Shown here: positions 1 through 8,576 of the stretch, one piece after another
Numbering within the stretch: position 1 is the first letter of the stretch
Layout of the letters: each line of letters opens with the position of its first letter
From: Nocardia xishanensis NBRC 101358
Lineage (GTDB): Bacteria; Actinomycetota; Actinomycetes; Mycobacteriales; Mycobacteriaceae
NCBI RefSeq assembly: GCF_001613365.1
Contig: NZ_BDCF01000003.1
Span: 1-64,000, forward strand
Length of the DNA: 64,000 bases
Reading direction: 5' to 3'
Translations under genes and position numbers: made by a program
The notes under the pieces: generated by a model
Databases searched by the model: none
Seen by the model: only the letters and a program-made list of their open reading frames with translations
What the model was told of the DNA's origin: nothing

Positions 1-1
1 G

Positions 2-634
2 ATGGGCGGGGTGCCCGGGGTGCGGCCCGCGAAGGTCGTCGTGCTCGGCGCGGGCGTCGCGGGCCGCAACGCGATCGCCGTCGCGGTCGGGATGCGCGCC
101 GATGTCACCGTGCTGGACGTGAACATCGGCCGGTTGCGCGAGGTCGACGAGCAGTACCGCGGGCACGTGCGCACCGTCGTCTCCAACGCGCTCGAGGTCG
201 AGAATCTGGTGCGCGAGGCGGATCTGGTGATCGGCGCGGTGCTCGTGCCTGGCGCGAAGGCTCCCGAGCTGGTATCGCACGACCTCGTCGAACAGTTGAA
301 ACCGGGCTCCGTGCTGGTCGACATCGCCATCGACCAGGGCGGCTGCTTCGCCGATTCCCGCCCGACCACTCACGCCGAACCCACCTACCGGGTGCACGAT
401 TCGGTGTTCTACTGCGTCGCGAACATGCCTGGCGCGGTGCCGAACACGTCCACGGTGGCGCTCACCAATGCCACCCTCCCGTACGTCATCGCGGTGGCCG
501 AGCGCGGCTGGCGCGCCGCGGCCGCCGCCGATCCCGGCCTGGCCGCGGGGCTGAGCACCCACGAGGGGATGCTGCTGTCCGAATCCGTCGCCGCCGCACA
601 CGGTTACACCGCGAAGCGGCTCGTCGCCGCCTGA
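2..634 (+). CDS. ald: Alanine dehydrogenase, C-terminal part (5' truncated by window edge)
   Basis: This is the C-terminal 210 residues of NAD-dependent L-alanine dehydrogenase, which interconverts L-alanine with pyruvate and ammonia in the cytosol. The nucleotide-binding Rossmann motif VVLGAGVAGRNA is near the start of the visible part. It is followed by the family segment VDIAIDQGGCFADSRPTTH, whose Asp in IDQGG corresponds to the catalytic Asp of the mycobacterial enzyme, and by the conserved NMPGAVPNTST stretch. The N-terminal substrate-binding domain lies left of the window, so the true start is not visible. The gene runs tail-to-tail into an Lrp/AsnC regulator 24 bp away, a family that commonly controls ald in actinobacteria. 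Identification is firm. Confidence 0.95.
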   Translation: MGGVPGVRPAKVVVLGAGVAGRNAIAVAVGMRADVTVLDVNIGRLREVDEQYRGHVRTVVSNALEVENLVREADLVIGAVLVPGAKAPELVSHDLVEQLKPGSVLVDIAIDQGGCFADSRPTTHAEPTYRVHDSVFYCVANMPGAVPNTSTVALTNATLPYVIAVAERGWRAAAAADPGLAAGLSTHEGMLLSESVAAAHGYTAKRLVAA

Positions 635-658
635 GCGTCGCGCGCCCGGTCGCGGCAC

Positions 659-1183
659 TCAGCGGCCGGGAACCGGCGTCTGCGGACGTAGGTGCTCGAA
701 GATGAGGATCGTCTCCGTCGAGGACACCGCGGGATCGGCGCTGAGGTGCTCGAGGACGAAAGCGCGCAGCTCGTCGGTGTTCTCGGTGGCGACGTGGATG
801 AGGTAGTCGTCGGCGCCCGCGATGAAATACACATTGAGCACTTCGGGCAGCGCCGCGAGCCGCTGACCGTATTCGGCGAGCTGCCTGCGCGAATTCCCGT
901 GCAGCCGTAACGCGATCATCGCCTGCAAGCCGCGTCCGAGGGCGGCCGGATCGATATCGGCGTGGAAGCCGCGGATCACGCCACGCTCCACCAGCGCCCG
1001 CACCCGCCCCAGGCAGGTCGACGGCGCGATACCGGCCGCGGCCGCCAGTGCGTTGTTGGTGATGCGGCCGTCGCGGGCCAGCTGATCGAGCAGCACGCGG
1101 TCGACATCGTCGAGGGGGGCAGGCGCGCGGGTGCGGCTCGAGGCGGCCTGCGATCGAGGTGCGGCTGAATCCTTGCTGGTCAC
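659..1183 (-). CDS. Lrp/AsnC family transcriptional regulator
   Basis: This 174-aa protein has an N-terminal winged helix-turn-helix (about residues 25-75, LDQLARDGRITNNALAAAAG, then the recognition helix around STCLGRVRALVERGVI). A C-terminal RAM ligand-binding domain follows, with the typical VYFIAGADDYLIHV segment. Lrp/AsnC proteins form octamers and respond to amino acids. It is convergent with alanine dehydrogenase, so it is a plausible AldR-type alanine sensor, but that is inferred from position. The start is GTG at 1183. A TACGAT -10-like box lies 7 nt upstream on the minus strand, so the mRNA may be leaderless. Confidence 0.9.
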   Translation of the reverse strand: MTSKDSAAPRSQAASSRTRAPAPLDDVDRVLLDQLARDGRITNNALAAAAGIAPSTCLGRVRALVERGVIRGFHADIDPAALGRGLQAMIALRLHGNSRRQLAEYGQRLAALPEVLNVYFIAGADDYLIHVATENTDELRAFVLEHLSADPAVSSTETILIFEHLRPQTPVPGR

Positions 1184-1190
1184 CGACCCG

Positions 1191-1196
1191 ATCGTA
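1191..1196 (-). promoter_or_regulatory. Probable -10 box for a leaderless Lrp transcript
   Basis: Read on the minus strand, TACGAT sits 7 nt before the GTG start of the Lrp gene. There is no Shine-Dalgarno sequence in between, which is the geometry of leaderless actinobacterial mRNAs. No convincing -35 was seen. Confidence 0.4.
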
Positions 1197-1278
1197 GCGA
1201 ACGGGATTCGATTCCGAGCGTGATCTCCGAACGATCCTCGATGGGGGGAGCGATGGCGCGCGGCCCCGAGGGCGTAGT

Positions 1279-1284
1279 TATCAT
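1279..1284 (+). promoter_or_regulatory. Probable -10 box for the EamA leader transcript
   Basis: TATCAT lies 6 nt before a GTG that opens a 14-codon ORF. This spacing would place transcription initiation at or next to the GTG, giving a leaderless mini-ORF. No clear -35 hexamer was found. Confidence 0.35.
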
Positions 1285-1290
1285 CGGTTC

Positions 1291-1335
1291 GTGGACACCT
1301 ACTGGCACGCTGTCACGCCGCCGCCGGTCGCCTGA
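1291..1335 (+). CDS. Leaderless upstream mini-ORF (14 aa) before the EamA gene
   Basis: The GTG at 1291 opens a short frame that reads VDTYWHAVTPPPVA and stops at TGA 1333-1335. It has no ribosome binding site, but a -10-like TATCAT ends 6 nt upstream. It contains adjacent Thr-Tyr-Trp codons and a Pro-Pro-Pro run, and is followed at once by a 9-bp inverted repeat. This arrangement could serve as a ribosome-sensed leader peptide controlling the downstream exporter. It may equally be chance, because no homologues could be checked. Confidence 0.3.
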   Translation: MDTYWHAVTPPPVA

Positions 1336-1409
1336 CGGGCGCACCCGCGGCGAATCCGTTTCGCACTCCGGCCTGCCACAGGGCGGTCAGGAGTTCGGCC
1401 GTGCGCCCG
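1336..1409 (+). promoter_or_regulatory. Candidate attenuator/structured leader of the EamA exporter
   Basis: CGGGCGCAC at 1336-1344 is perfectly complementary to GTGCGCCCG at 1401-1409. It starts at the base after the mini-ORF stop codon and encloses a smaller CCTG/CAGG hairpin. The closing strand ends 45 nt before the GTG start of the exporter. The layout suggests a 5' UTR fold regulating transcription or translation. The ligand or signal is unknown, and no known riboswitch consensus was recognised. Confidence 0.35.
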
Positions 1410-1454
1410 TTTCGATTCCCACCCCCCGGAATCCGAGAACGGAAGTGCACCGTC

Positions 1455-2357
1455 GTGTCCGACCACGTCACCCTCCCGCTGCGCGGGCCCCTGCCCATCC
1501 TCACCGCCGCCGTCCTGTGGGGCAGCACCGGAACAGCCAGTTCGCTCGCGCCGGGCGGCGCGCCCGCGGCGGCCGTCGGCGCCGCCGGGCTCGCGCTCGG
1601 CGGCCTGCTGCTCGTCCTGAGCGGCCTCGGCGTCCGTCCCTCTTTCAGCGGCCCCGAGTGGCGGTCGCTGACCGTGGGCGCGGTCGCCGTCGCGGGATAT
1701 CCGCTCACCTTCTACCCGGCGGTCGCGCGCACCGGCGTCGCCGTCGCCACTGTCGTAGCGCTCTGTAGCGCACCGGTTTTCGCCGGCCTGATCGCCGGGA
1801 TGCGCGACCGCTCACTGCCGAGTACCCACTGGCTGTGCGCCACTACGGCCGCGGTGCTCGGCTGCGCCGTCCTCGTGCTCGGCCCGCGTTTCACCGGAGC
1901 GCAGGGCGGGGTGGACGGGCTCGGTGTCGCGCTCGCCGTCCTCGCCGGGCTGACCTACGTGCTGTACTCGCGCATCGGCGGGGAGCTGATCGGTCGCGGC
2001 CACCCCTCCGGCGCGGTGATGGGCGTACTGTTCGGCGTGGCCGGGCTGCTGGTCCTTCCGGTATTGCTCGCGGCGGACACCGCCTGGCTCGGCACGGTCC
2101 GCGGGGCGGCGGTCGCCGTGCATCTGGCCTTCTTCACCACATTCCTGGCCTACCGGCTCTTCGGATACGGTCTGCGGCACACGCCGGTGGAGGTGGCCAC
2201 CACACTGACACTCGCGGAGCCCGCCGTCGCCGCGGTGCTGGGCGTGGTGATCGTCGGAGAACGCCTTCCGCTCGTATCATGGTGCGGCCTGGCGGTTTTG
2301 GGTGCGGGCCTGGCGTTGCTCACGCTCGCGCCCGCTCGGCCGAGCCGCGCGGTGTGA
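1455..2357 (+). CDS. EamA/DMT-superfamily metabolite exporter
   Basis: This is a membrane protein of about 300 aa with ten predicted hydrophobic helices arranged as two EamA repeats, for example the segments around LPILTAAVLWGSTGTASS and ATTLTLAEPAVAAVLGVV. DMT-family proteins of this kind export amino acids or other small metabolites across the cytoplasmic membrane; the substrate here cannot be read from sequence. The GTG at 1455 (VSDHVTLPL) is preferred over an in-frame ATG at 1401, because the 1401 codon lies in the closing strand of the leader hairpin and its 18-residue extension looks non-native. A strong hairpin terminator follows the stop codon. Confidence 0.85.
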   Translation: MSDHVTLPLRGPLPILTAAVLWGSTGTASSLAPGGAPAAAVGAAGLALGGLLLVLSGLGVRPSFSGPEWRSLTVGAVAVAGYPLTFYPAVARTGVAVATVVALCSAPVFAGLIAGMRDRSLPSTHWLCATTAAVLGCAVLVLGPRFTGAQGGVDGLGVALAVLAGLTYVLYSRIGGELIGRGHPSGAVMGVLFGVAGLLVLPVLLAADTAWLGTVRGAAVAVHLAFFTTFLAYRLFGYGLRHTPVEVATTLTLAEPAVAAVLGVVIVGERLPLVSWCGLAVLGAGLALLTLAPARPSRAV

Positions 2358-2361
2358 ACAG

Positions 2362-2385
2362 TCGCGGGTCCGGGGCCGGACCCGC
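2362..2385 (+). terminator. Hairpin terminator after the EamA gene
   Basis: CGCGGGTCC and GGACCCGCG form a perfect 9-bp stem around GGGGCC, 5 nt after the exporter stop codon. There is no U-tract, as is usual in actinobacteria. Confidence 0.6.
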
Positions 2386-2525
2386 GCCGGTCGCGCGGTC
2401 GAATCGCGGATTCGCGGGTCGGTCGATTCGGCTCGAGCGATAATTGCACCGCTTTTCGAATTGGCGTTTCGCAGCAGTTTTCCGTGGAAGACGTAAAAGC
2501 TCTCTACACCGCGATGGAGGGTCTC

Positions 2526-4217
2526 TTGCGAATTCTTTTGGTGGCCAGTGCGTTCAACAGCCTCACCCAGCGCATCCACGCCGAACTGCGTGCCCGCGAC
2601 CACCACGTCGGCGTCGAACTGGCGCTCGGCGACGAACCGCTGCGGGCGGGGCTGGCGGCGTTCGGCCCGGAAGTGATCGTGGCGCCCATGCTCACCACCG
2701 CGATACCGAAGGACATCTGGTCCGCGCACACAGTCCTCATCGTGCACCCGGGACCCGTGGGTGACCGCGGGCCATCATCCCTCGATTGGGCCATTCACGA
2801 AGGCGAACGCGAGTGGGGTGTCACCGTGCTTCAGGCGGTCGAGGAGTTCGACGCGGGACCCGTCTGGGCTTCTGTGCCCTGCACCCTCGCGGCGTGTGGG
2901 AAGAGCGATCTCTATCGCAACGAGATCGCGGACGCCGCGGTGCGCGCCGTGCTGATCGCGCTCGACCGATTCGCCTGCGGCCGTTTCGAGCCGGAACCGC
3001 CGGACTACCGCCGGCCGGACGTCGGTGGGCGCCTTCGGCCCTATCACGATCAGCGATACCGCCGGATCGACTGGGCGGTCGACGAGACGGCCGTCGTGCT
3101 GCGCAAGTTGCGCGCCGCTGATTCGCAGCCGGGCGTCCTCGACGAGCTGTACGGGCGAAAGTTCTACCTGCACGGCGGCCACGACGAGGATCGGCTGCGC
3201 GGCAGCCCCGGCACGATCGTCGCCACTCGCGACGGAGCGATCTGCCTGGCGACCGTCGACGGCGCGGTGTGGGTGCCGCAGCTGCGTCCCCGCCGCGCGG
3301 CCTGCGGCCCGCCGACGTTCAAGCGACCCGCGACCGACGCGCTCGGTTCGGCGTTGCCCGCGTCCGTCCCGGAGGTACCCGTGACACCCGCGCAGGCCGC
3401 CGTCCGGAACACCTGGTCGGAGCTGCGGTACCGGGAGGAGGGCGCCGTCGGCTATCTCGAGTTCTCCTTCCCCGGCGGCGCGCTGAGCACCCGCCAATGC
3501 CGCGCGCTGCTGGCGGCGTACCGGCAGGCTTGCGCGCGACCGATCGACGTGCTCGTCTTGGGCTCGGCCCGTGACATCTTCTGCAACGGCATCCACCTGA
3601 ACGTCATCGAGGCGGCCGACGACCCGGCCGTGGAATCCTGGCTCAACATCACCGCGATGAACGACGTGGTGGAGGCGATCCTCACCACCACGGACAAACT
3701 CGTGATCTCGGCGCTCGCGGGAAACGCGGCGGCGGGCGGCGTCATGCTGGCACTGGCCGCGGACGAGGTGTGGTGTCGCGAGTCGGTGGTGTTGAACCCG
3801 CACTACCGCCTGATGGGCCTGCACGGTTCGGAGTATTGGACCTACCTGCTGCCCCGGCGCGCCGGGGCGACCGAGGCCGAGCGTCTGACCCGGGAGGCGC
3901 TCCCCGTCGGAGCCGCCGCGGCGGCGGCGCTCGGGCTGGCGGACCGCGTGGTCCCCGGCGATGCCGAAACCTTCTGGGACTCGACACGACGAGAGGCCGC
4001 ACGCCTCGCGGGCAGCGCGGAGCTGGTACACCGCCTGGTGGCGAAGAAGCAACACCGCGCCACCGACGAGTCGGCCGAACCGCTGCACGCCTACCGCGAC
4101 GAGGAACTGGCCCGGATGCGCCGCGACTTCGCTCCGGACCGGCCGTACCACGCGCTACGGCGCGACTTCGTGCGCAAAGTGCCGCCGCGCGCGACCCCGC
4201 CGCACCTCCTCGGCTGA
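2526..4217 (+). CDS. hypX: HypX/HoxX-like formyltransferase-enoyl-CoA hydratase fusion
   Basis: This two-domain protein of 563 aa has an N-terminal formyltransferase module (about residues 1-265, with the HypX signature HPGPVGDRGPSSLDWAI) and a C-terminal enoyl-CoA hydratase/crotonase module (about 300-545). HypX proteins make CO, via formyl-CoA from formyl-tetrahydrofolate, for the Fe(CO)(CN)2 centre of aerobically matured [NiFe]-hydrogenases. The TTG at 2526 is chosen as start. It has GGAGGG four bases upstream and gives LRILLVASAFNSLTQR, matching the family N-terminus, whereas GTG 2484 and ATG 2514 add a non-native extension and ATG 2514 overlaps the Shine-Dalgarno. No hydrogenase structural or hyp genes are visible nearby. 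Confidence 0.85.
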   Translation: MRILLVASAFNSLTQRIHAELRARDHHVGVELALGDEPLRAGLAAFGPEVIVAPMLTTAIPKDIWSAHTVLIVHPGPVGDRGPSSLDWAIHEGEREWGVTVLQAVEEFDAGPVWASVPCTLAACGKSDLYRNEIADAAVRAVLIALDRFACGRFEPEPPDYRRPDVGGRLRPYHDQRYRRIDWAVDETAVVLRKLRAADSQPGVLDELYGRKFYLHGGHDEDRLRGSPGTIVATRDGAICLATVDGAVWVPQLRPRRAACGPPTFKRPATDALGSALPASVPEVPVTPAQAAVRNTWSELRYREEGAVGYLEFSFPGGALSTRQCRALLAAYRQACARPIDVLVLGSARDIFCNGIHLNVIEAADDPAVESWLNITAMNDVVEAILTTTDKLVISALAGNAAAGGVMLALAADEVWCRESVVLNPHYRLMGLHGSEYWTYLLPRRAGATEAERLTREALPVGAAAAAALGLADRVVPGDAETFWDSTRREAARLAGSAELVHRLVAKKQHRATDESAEPLHAYRDEELARMRRDFAPDRPYHALRRDFVRKVPPRATPPHLLG

Positions 4218-4246
4218 CCCGCCGGCGCTCGCCTCGAACAGTCGGC

Positions 4247-5698
4247 TTACGCCCGAGCTCGTTCACCGGCCGGGGGCGGCGCGGCCGGACCGGTCTGCTG
4301 GAGCTTCGAGTGAGTGCGCGAGTACCCGAAATAGATCACCAGGCCGACCACCAGCCAGACCCCGAAACGCACCCAGGTCTGCCATGGCAGCGAAAGGATC
4401 AGCCACACCGAGAACACCACGCCGACGATCGGAACCATCGGCATGAACGGCAGTCGGAAGGTACGCGGCACCTCGGGCCGGGTGTAGCGGAAGACCAGCA
4501 CCGCCACGCAGACCACGACGAACGCGCTGAGGATGCCGATGTTGGTGAGCTCGGCGACCAGGTTTATCGGCAGCACTCCGGCGAGGGCGGCCGAGCCGAA
4601 GCCGACGATCCACGTCACCCGGGTCGGCACCTTGCGCTCCGGATGGGTCTTGGCGAACCACTCCGGCAGCAGGCCGTCGCGGCTCATCGAGTACCACACC
4701 CTGGTCACCCCGAGCATGAAGGTGAGCACCACGGTGATGATGCCGATGATCGCGCCGACCGCGATGACGTTGGCGATGCCTGGCATGCCGACGGATTCGA
4801 AGGCGGTGGAAAAGCCGCTCTCCGGGTCGATTTCGGTGTACTTCTGCATGCCGGTGAGCACGAGGGTGGCCAGCACGTACAGCACCATGGCGATGGCCAG
4901 CGAGTAGAGGATCGCCTTGGGCAGGTGCTTCTTGCCGTCGACCGACTCCTCGGCCGCGGTGCTCATCGCGTCGTAGCCGAACACGGCGAAGAACACGGTG
5001 GCGGCGCCGGTCATCACCGCGCCCGTGCCGTACGGGAAGTACGGGGTGTAGTTCGCGCTGTCGATCTGGAAGACGCCGAGCACGATGATCAACAGCACGA
5101 GGGCGACCTTGATGGCGACGGCCACCGTCTCGAACCGGCCGACGCTGCGGATGCCGCGGGAGAGCACCCACGCGGTGCCGAGGCAGAACACCATCGCGAA
5201 CACGTCGACCACGTGACCTTCCCCGGTCCCGGAGGCGCCGAGCATCCAATCCGGCAGCGTGATGCCCACCTGATCCAGCAGGAACCCGAAATATCCTGAG
5301 ACGCCGATCGCGACCACCGCCGCCACCGCGATGTACTCCAGCAGCAGATCCCAGCCGATGAACCAGCCGACGAACTCCCCGAGCGAGACGTAGCCGTAGG
5401 TGTAGGCCGATCCGGCCTTGGGCACCATGCCCGCGAATTCGGCGTAACACAGCGCCGCCGCCGCGCTGGCCAGGCCGGCCACCAGGAAGGACAGCAGCAC
5501 GGCGGGACCGGTGGTCTTGTTGGCGACGCTGCCCGCGAGGGTGAAGATGCCCGCACCGATGATGCCGCCGACGCCGATCGCGGTGAGCTGCCACACGCCG
5601 AGGTGTTCGGCCAACCGTTCGTCGGTGGGCGTCTCGTCCTCGACTTCGGCGAGGGGCTTGCGGCGCAACATCTGGTGGCGCAACTCCGCGAGGGACAT
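4247..5698 (-). CDS. APC-superfamily amino acid permease
   Basis: This 483-aa integral membrane protein has about 12 hydrophobic helices. TM1 carries the APC motif GVGGIIGAGIFTLAG, where the unwound glycine-rich segment binds substrate. It resembles the cationic amino acid (CAT/YfnA-like) branch of proton-coupled permeases. The ATG at 5698 is preceded by AAAGGAAG. It lies downstream of putB on the same strand. A 14-bp sequence shared with the pruA/regulator promoter occurs about 150 bp upstream, so it may be induced with the proline genes. Proline as substrate is inference only. Confidence 0.88.
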   Translation of the reverse strand: MSLAELRHQMLRRKPLAEVEDETPTDERLAEHLGVWQLTAIGVGGIIGAGIFTLAGSVANKTTGPAVLLSFLVAGLASAAAALCYAEFAGMVPKAGSAYTYGYVSLGEFVGWFIGWDLLLEYIAVAAVVAIGVSGYFGFLLDQVGITLPDWMLGASGTGEGHVVDVFAMVFCLGTAWVLSRGIRSVGRFETVAVAIKVALVLLIIVLGVFQIDSANYTPYFPYGTGAVMTGAATVFFAVFGYDAMSTAAEESVDGKKHLPKAILYSLAIAMVLYVLATLVLTGMQKYTEIDPESGFSTAFESVGMPGIANVIAVGAIIGIITVVLTFMLGVTRVWYSMSRDGLLPEWFAKTHPERKVPTRVTWIVGFGSAALAGVLPINLVAELTNIGILSAFVVVCVAVLVFRYTRPEVPRTFRLPFMPMVPIVGVVFSVWLILSLPWQTWVRFGVWLVVGLVIYFGYSRTHSKLQQTGPAAPPPAGERARA

Positions 5699-5833
5699 GC
5701 GGCTTCCTTTCTCCGCTGCGTTCGGCTCGGCACGCCCCGGGTCGCGGGGCGTGCGCCGTAACGCGGATCACACTGGTGGCTGTCAGCTAATCGGACCACG
5801 AACGCGGTGTGATCGGTGAGTTGGATAAATAAT

Positions 5834-5875
5834 GTTCCGCCCGGCTTGGCCGATCGGACAACGCCGGGCGGAACG
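5834..5875. terminator. Long perfect hairpin after putB, with an operator-like loop
   Basis: GTTCCGCCCGGC (5834-5845) and GCCGGGCGGAAC (5864-5875) form a perfect 12-bp stem 8 bp beyond the putB stop codon, so it probably terminates the pruA-putB transcript. The loop contains the sequence GGCCGATCGGACAA, also found in the pruA promoter region. Confidence 0.65.
5848..5861. promoter_or_regulatory. Candidate proline-regulator operator upstream of the permease
   Basis: GGCCGATCGGACAA is the exact reverse complement of TTGTCCGATCGGCC at 8607-8620 and differs by one base from 8577-8590. It lies upstream of the permease gene and inside the loop of the putB terminator hairpin. Use as a PucR-type regulator site is inferred from the recurrence. 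Confidence 0.45.
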
Positions 5876-5883
5876 CGGGGCGA

Positions 5884-6849
5884 TCAGCGCCGGTTGGCGG
5901 GCGCCAGCGCGCGCAGGAAGAACGCCAGGTTGGCGGGTCGTTCGGCGAGCCTGCGCATGAAGTAGCCGTACCACTGGTCGCCGTAGGGCAGGTACACGCG
6001 GACCTGGCGGCGGTCTGCGGCGAGGCGGCGCTGCTCGGCGTCGCGGATGCCGTAGAGCATCTGGAACTCGAACTCGTCCGCCTTCCGGTCGGCTTCGTCG
6101 GCATAGCGCCGCGCCGCCTCGATCATGGCGGGGTCGTGGGTGGCCACCATCGGATAACCCGCGCCGTCCATCAGAATCCGCAGGCACCGCAGGTAGGCGG
6201 CGTCCACCTCGGCGGCCGCCCGAAACGCCACCGACTCCGGCTCCCGGTACGCCCCTTTGCACAGCCGGATCCGCGAACCCGGCCCCGCGAAATCGCGGCA
6301 GTCGGCCTCGGTGCGGCGCAAGTAGGCCTGGAGCACGGTTCCGGTGCCGGAGAAGTCCGCGCGCAAGTCGCGCACGATCGACAGCGTCGAGTCCGTGGTG
6401 GTGTGGTCCTCGGCGTCGACGGTGACCGCGACGCCCGCCGCGTCGGCGGCGGCGCAGATCTCGCGGGCGTTGTCGAGGGCGATGCGGTGCCCGTCGCGCG
6501 GCAGGGCTTGGCCGAGCGCCGAGAGCTTCAGCGAAACCTCCAGCGGCCGAACGGTTCCCGGCTCCTCGGCGGCGGGCAGCTCGGCGAGCGCCGCGAGCAG
6601 CTCGCGATAGTGCGACACGGTGTCGCGCGCCATGGCCGGGTCGGTGGTGTCCTCGCCGAGGTAGTCGATGGTGACGAAACGGCCGGAGCTCCGCAGCGCC
6701 TCGGCGGCGGCGATGGCCTGCGGTTCGGTCGACCCGGCGACGAACCGGTCGACGAGTGAGCGGGTGGCGCGCATCCGCGTGACGCCGCGCTCCAACCGTG
6801 GCGAGCGAGCGGCCGCGAGCAGTGCGGGCCGCAGCAGTCCGGCGGGCAT
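5884..6849 (-). CDS. putB: Proline dehydrogenase (monofunctional, FAD)
   Basis: This 321-aa FAD enzyme oxidises L-proline to 1-pyrroline-5-carboxylate and passes electrons to the respiratory chain. Family motifs are visible: RLCKGAYREPE (substrate/FAD region), and YLPYGDQWYGYFMRRLAERPAN near the C-terminus, with the Arg pair that contacts proline carboxylate. The ATG at 6849 overlaps the pruA stop as TGATG, giving tight translational coupling; a GTG one codon upstream is also possible. The product is handed to PruA encoded just upstream. The length fits monofunctional actinobacterial enzymes. Confidence 0.95.
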   Translation of the reverse strand: MPAGLLRPALLAAARSPRLERGVTRMRATRSLVDRFVAGSTEPQAIAAAEALRSSGRFVTIDYLGEDTTDPAMARDTVSHYRELLAALAELPAAEEPGTVRPLEVSLKLSALGQALPRDGHRIALDNAREICAAADAAGVAVTVDAEDHTTTDSTLSIVRDLRADFSGTGTVLQAYLRRTEADCRDFAGPGSRIRLCKGAYREPESVAFRAAAEVDAAYLRCLRILMDGAGYPMVATHDPAMIEAARRYADEADRKADEFEFQMLYGIRDAEQRRLAADRRQVRVYLPYGDQWYGYFMRRLAERPANLAFFLRALAPANRR

Positions 6850-8513
6850 CACCGCACCTCCGTCTCGGTGCCGGTCGTCGGGGCCTGATGCGGATAGCGG
6901 TGGTCGGTGGGCGGCACGAAGGTCTCCTTGATCGTGCGGGCGGAGGTCCAGCGCAGCAGGTTCTGCGGCGACCCCGCCTTGTCGTTGGTGCCCGACGCGC
7001 GCGCTCCGCCGAACGGCTGCTGGCCGACCACGGCGCCGGTGGGTTTGTCGTTGACATAGAAATTGCCCGCCGCGAAGCGCAGCCGCTCGGTGGCCGCGGC
7101 GACGGCGGCGCGGTCGTCGGCGACAATCGAGCCGGTGAGGCCGTAGGCCGATCCGCGATCGACGAGTTCCATTGCCGCGTCGAAGGATCCGGGCGCGGCA
7201 TCGTCGTAGACGTGCACCGCCAGTATCGGTCCGAAGTACTCGGTGCGGAACGCCTCGTCGGCCGGATCGTCACCGAGCAGCACCGTCGGATCGACGAAAT
7301 AGCCCACGCTGTCGTCGGTTCGGCCGCCGGCCGCGATCGTCAGCCCCGGCGTCGCCTTCGCGCGGGCGATGGCGTCGGCGTTCTTGTCGAAGGCCCGCCG
7401 ATCGATGAGCGCGCCGCCGAAATTGCCGAAATCGGTGACGTCGCCATACGTCAGCGCGCCCACCTTGTCGATGAAATCGGCGCCCATCCTCGCCCACACC
7501 GACGCAGGGACGAACGCGCGCGAGGCGGCCGAGCACTTCTGGCCCTGATAGTCGAACGCGCCGCGGATCAGCGCGGTGGTGAGCACGTCCGGATCGGCGG
7601 AGCTGTGCGCGAGCACGAAGTCCTTGCCGCCGGTCTCGCCGACCAGGCGCGGATACCCTTGGTAGCGATCGAGATTCATCGCCACTGTGCGCCACAGGTG
7701 GCGGAAGGTCGCGGTCGATCCGGTGAAATGCACGCCGGCCAGTCGCGCGTCGGCCAGCGCCACCTCCGAGACCTCCGGGCCCGCCCCGTGCACCAGGTTG
7801 ATCACGCCGGGCGGCAGTCCGGCCGCCTCCAGCAGCTTCATGGTCCAGTACGCGGCCACCGCCTGGGTCGGCGCGGGCTTCCACAGCACGGTGTTGCCCA
7901 TCAGCGCGGGCGCGGTGGGCAGATTGCCCGCGATTGCGGAGAAGTTGAACGGGGTGATCGCGTAGACGAAGCCCTCCAGCGGCCGGTACTCCAGCCGATT
8001 CCACACGCCGGACGTCGAGATCGGCTGTTCGGCCAGGATCTGGCGCGCGAAATGCACATTGAAGCGCCAGAAGTCCACCAGCTCGCACGGGGTGTCGATC
8101 TCGGCCTGGTAGGCGGTCTTGGATTGGCCGAGCATCGTCGCGGCGGCGAGGGTTTCGCGCCACGGCCCGGCGAGCAGATCGGCGGCGCGCAAGAACACCG
8201 CGGCCCGGTCCTCGAACGAGAGTGCGCGCCAACCGGGAGCGGCCGCGCTGGCTGCCTCGATGGCGTCCCGCGCATCGCGGTGGTCGGCGAACGTGACGGT
8301 GCCGAGTACCGCGGCGTGCCGGTGCGGCTGCACCACCTCGACGACCGGGCCCGCCGTGCGGCGATGCCTGCCGCCGATGACGTGGTGCACCTCGGTCGGT
8401 GTCGCCGCGAGTCGGTCCAGTTCGGCGCGCAGCCGCTCCCGTTCGGGTGTGCCGGGGGCGAAGCTGCCGACCGGTTCGTTGACGGGCGTGGGTGTGGTCG
8501 CGATGGCGTCCAT
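6849..8513 (-). CDS. pruA: 1-pyrroline-5-carboxylate (L-glutamate gamma-semialdehyde) dehydrogenase
   Basis: This 554-aa NAD-dependent aldehyde dehydrogenase converts glutamate semialdehyde to glutamate, the second step of proline catabolism. The catalytic cysteine lies in YQGQKCSAASR and the general-base glutamate in VGETGGKDF. The C-terminal signature PTGAVVGQQPFGGARASGTNDKAG is typical of P5C dehydrogenases. The start is ATG 8513, preceded by AGGAGG. The gene is transcribed divergently from the PucR-type regulator and is translationally coupled to putB. Confidence 0.96.
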   Translation of the reverse strand: MDAIATTPTPVNEPVGSFAPGTPERERLRAELDRLAATPTEVHHVIGGRHRRTAGPVVEVVQPHRHAAVLGTVTFADHRDARDAIEAASAAAPGWRALSFEDRAAVFLRAADLLAGPWRETLAAATMLGQSKTAYQAEIDTPCELVDFWRFNVHFARQILAEQPISTSGVWNRLEYRPLEGFVYAITPFNFSAIAGNLPTAPALMGNTVLWKPAPTQAVAAYWTMKLLEAAGLPPGVINLVHGAGPEVSEVALADARLAGVHFTGSTATFRHLWRTVAMNLDRYQGYPRLVGETGGKDFVLAHSSADPDVLTTALIRGAFDYQGQKCSAASRAFVPASVWARMGADFIDKVGALTYGDVTDFGNFGGALIDRRAFDKNADAIARAKATPGLTIAAGGRTDDSVGYFVDPTVLLGDDPADEAFRTEYFGPILAVHVYDDAAPGSFDAAMELVDRGSAYGLTGSIVADDRAAVAAATERLRFAAGNFYVNDKPTGAVVGQQPFGGARASGTNDKAGSPQNLLRWTSARTIKETFVPPTDHRYPHQAPTTGTETEVR

Positions 8514-8576
8514 GAATCCTCCTGCCTGGTCGGAGCTGGTCAGCGCAGTCAACTCCGGGAAGCCGAGCGCGGGATC

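Noticed and set aside
2484..2525. GTG 2484 or ATG 2514 as the HypX start
   Set aside because: They add residues foreign to the family, and ATG 2514 overlaps the Shine-Dalgarno of the TTG at 2526.
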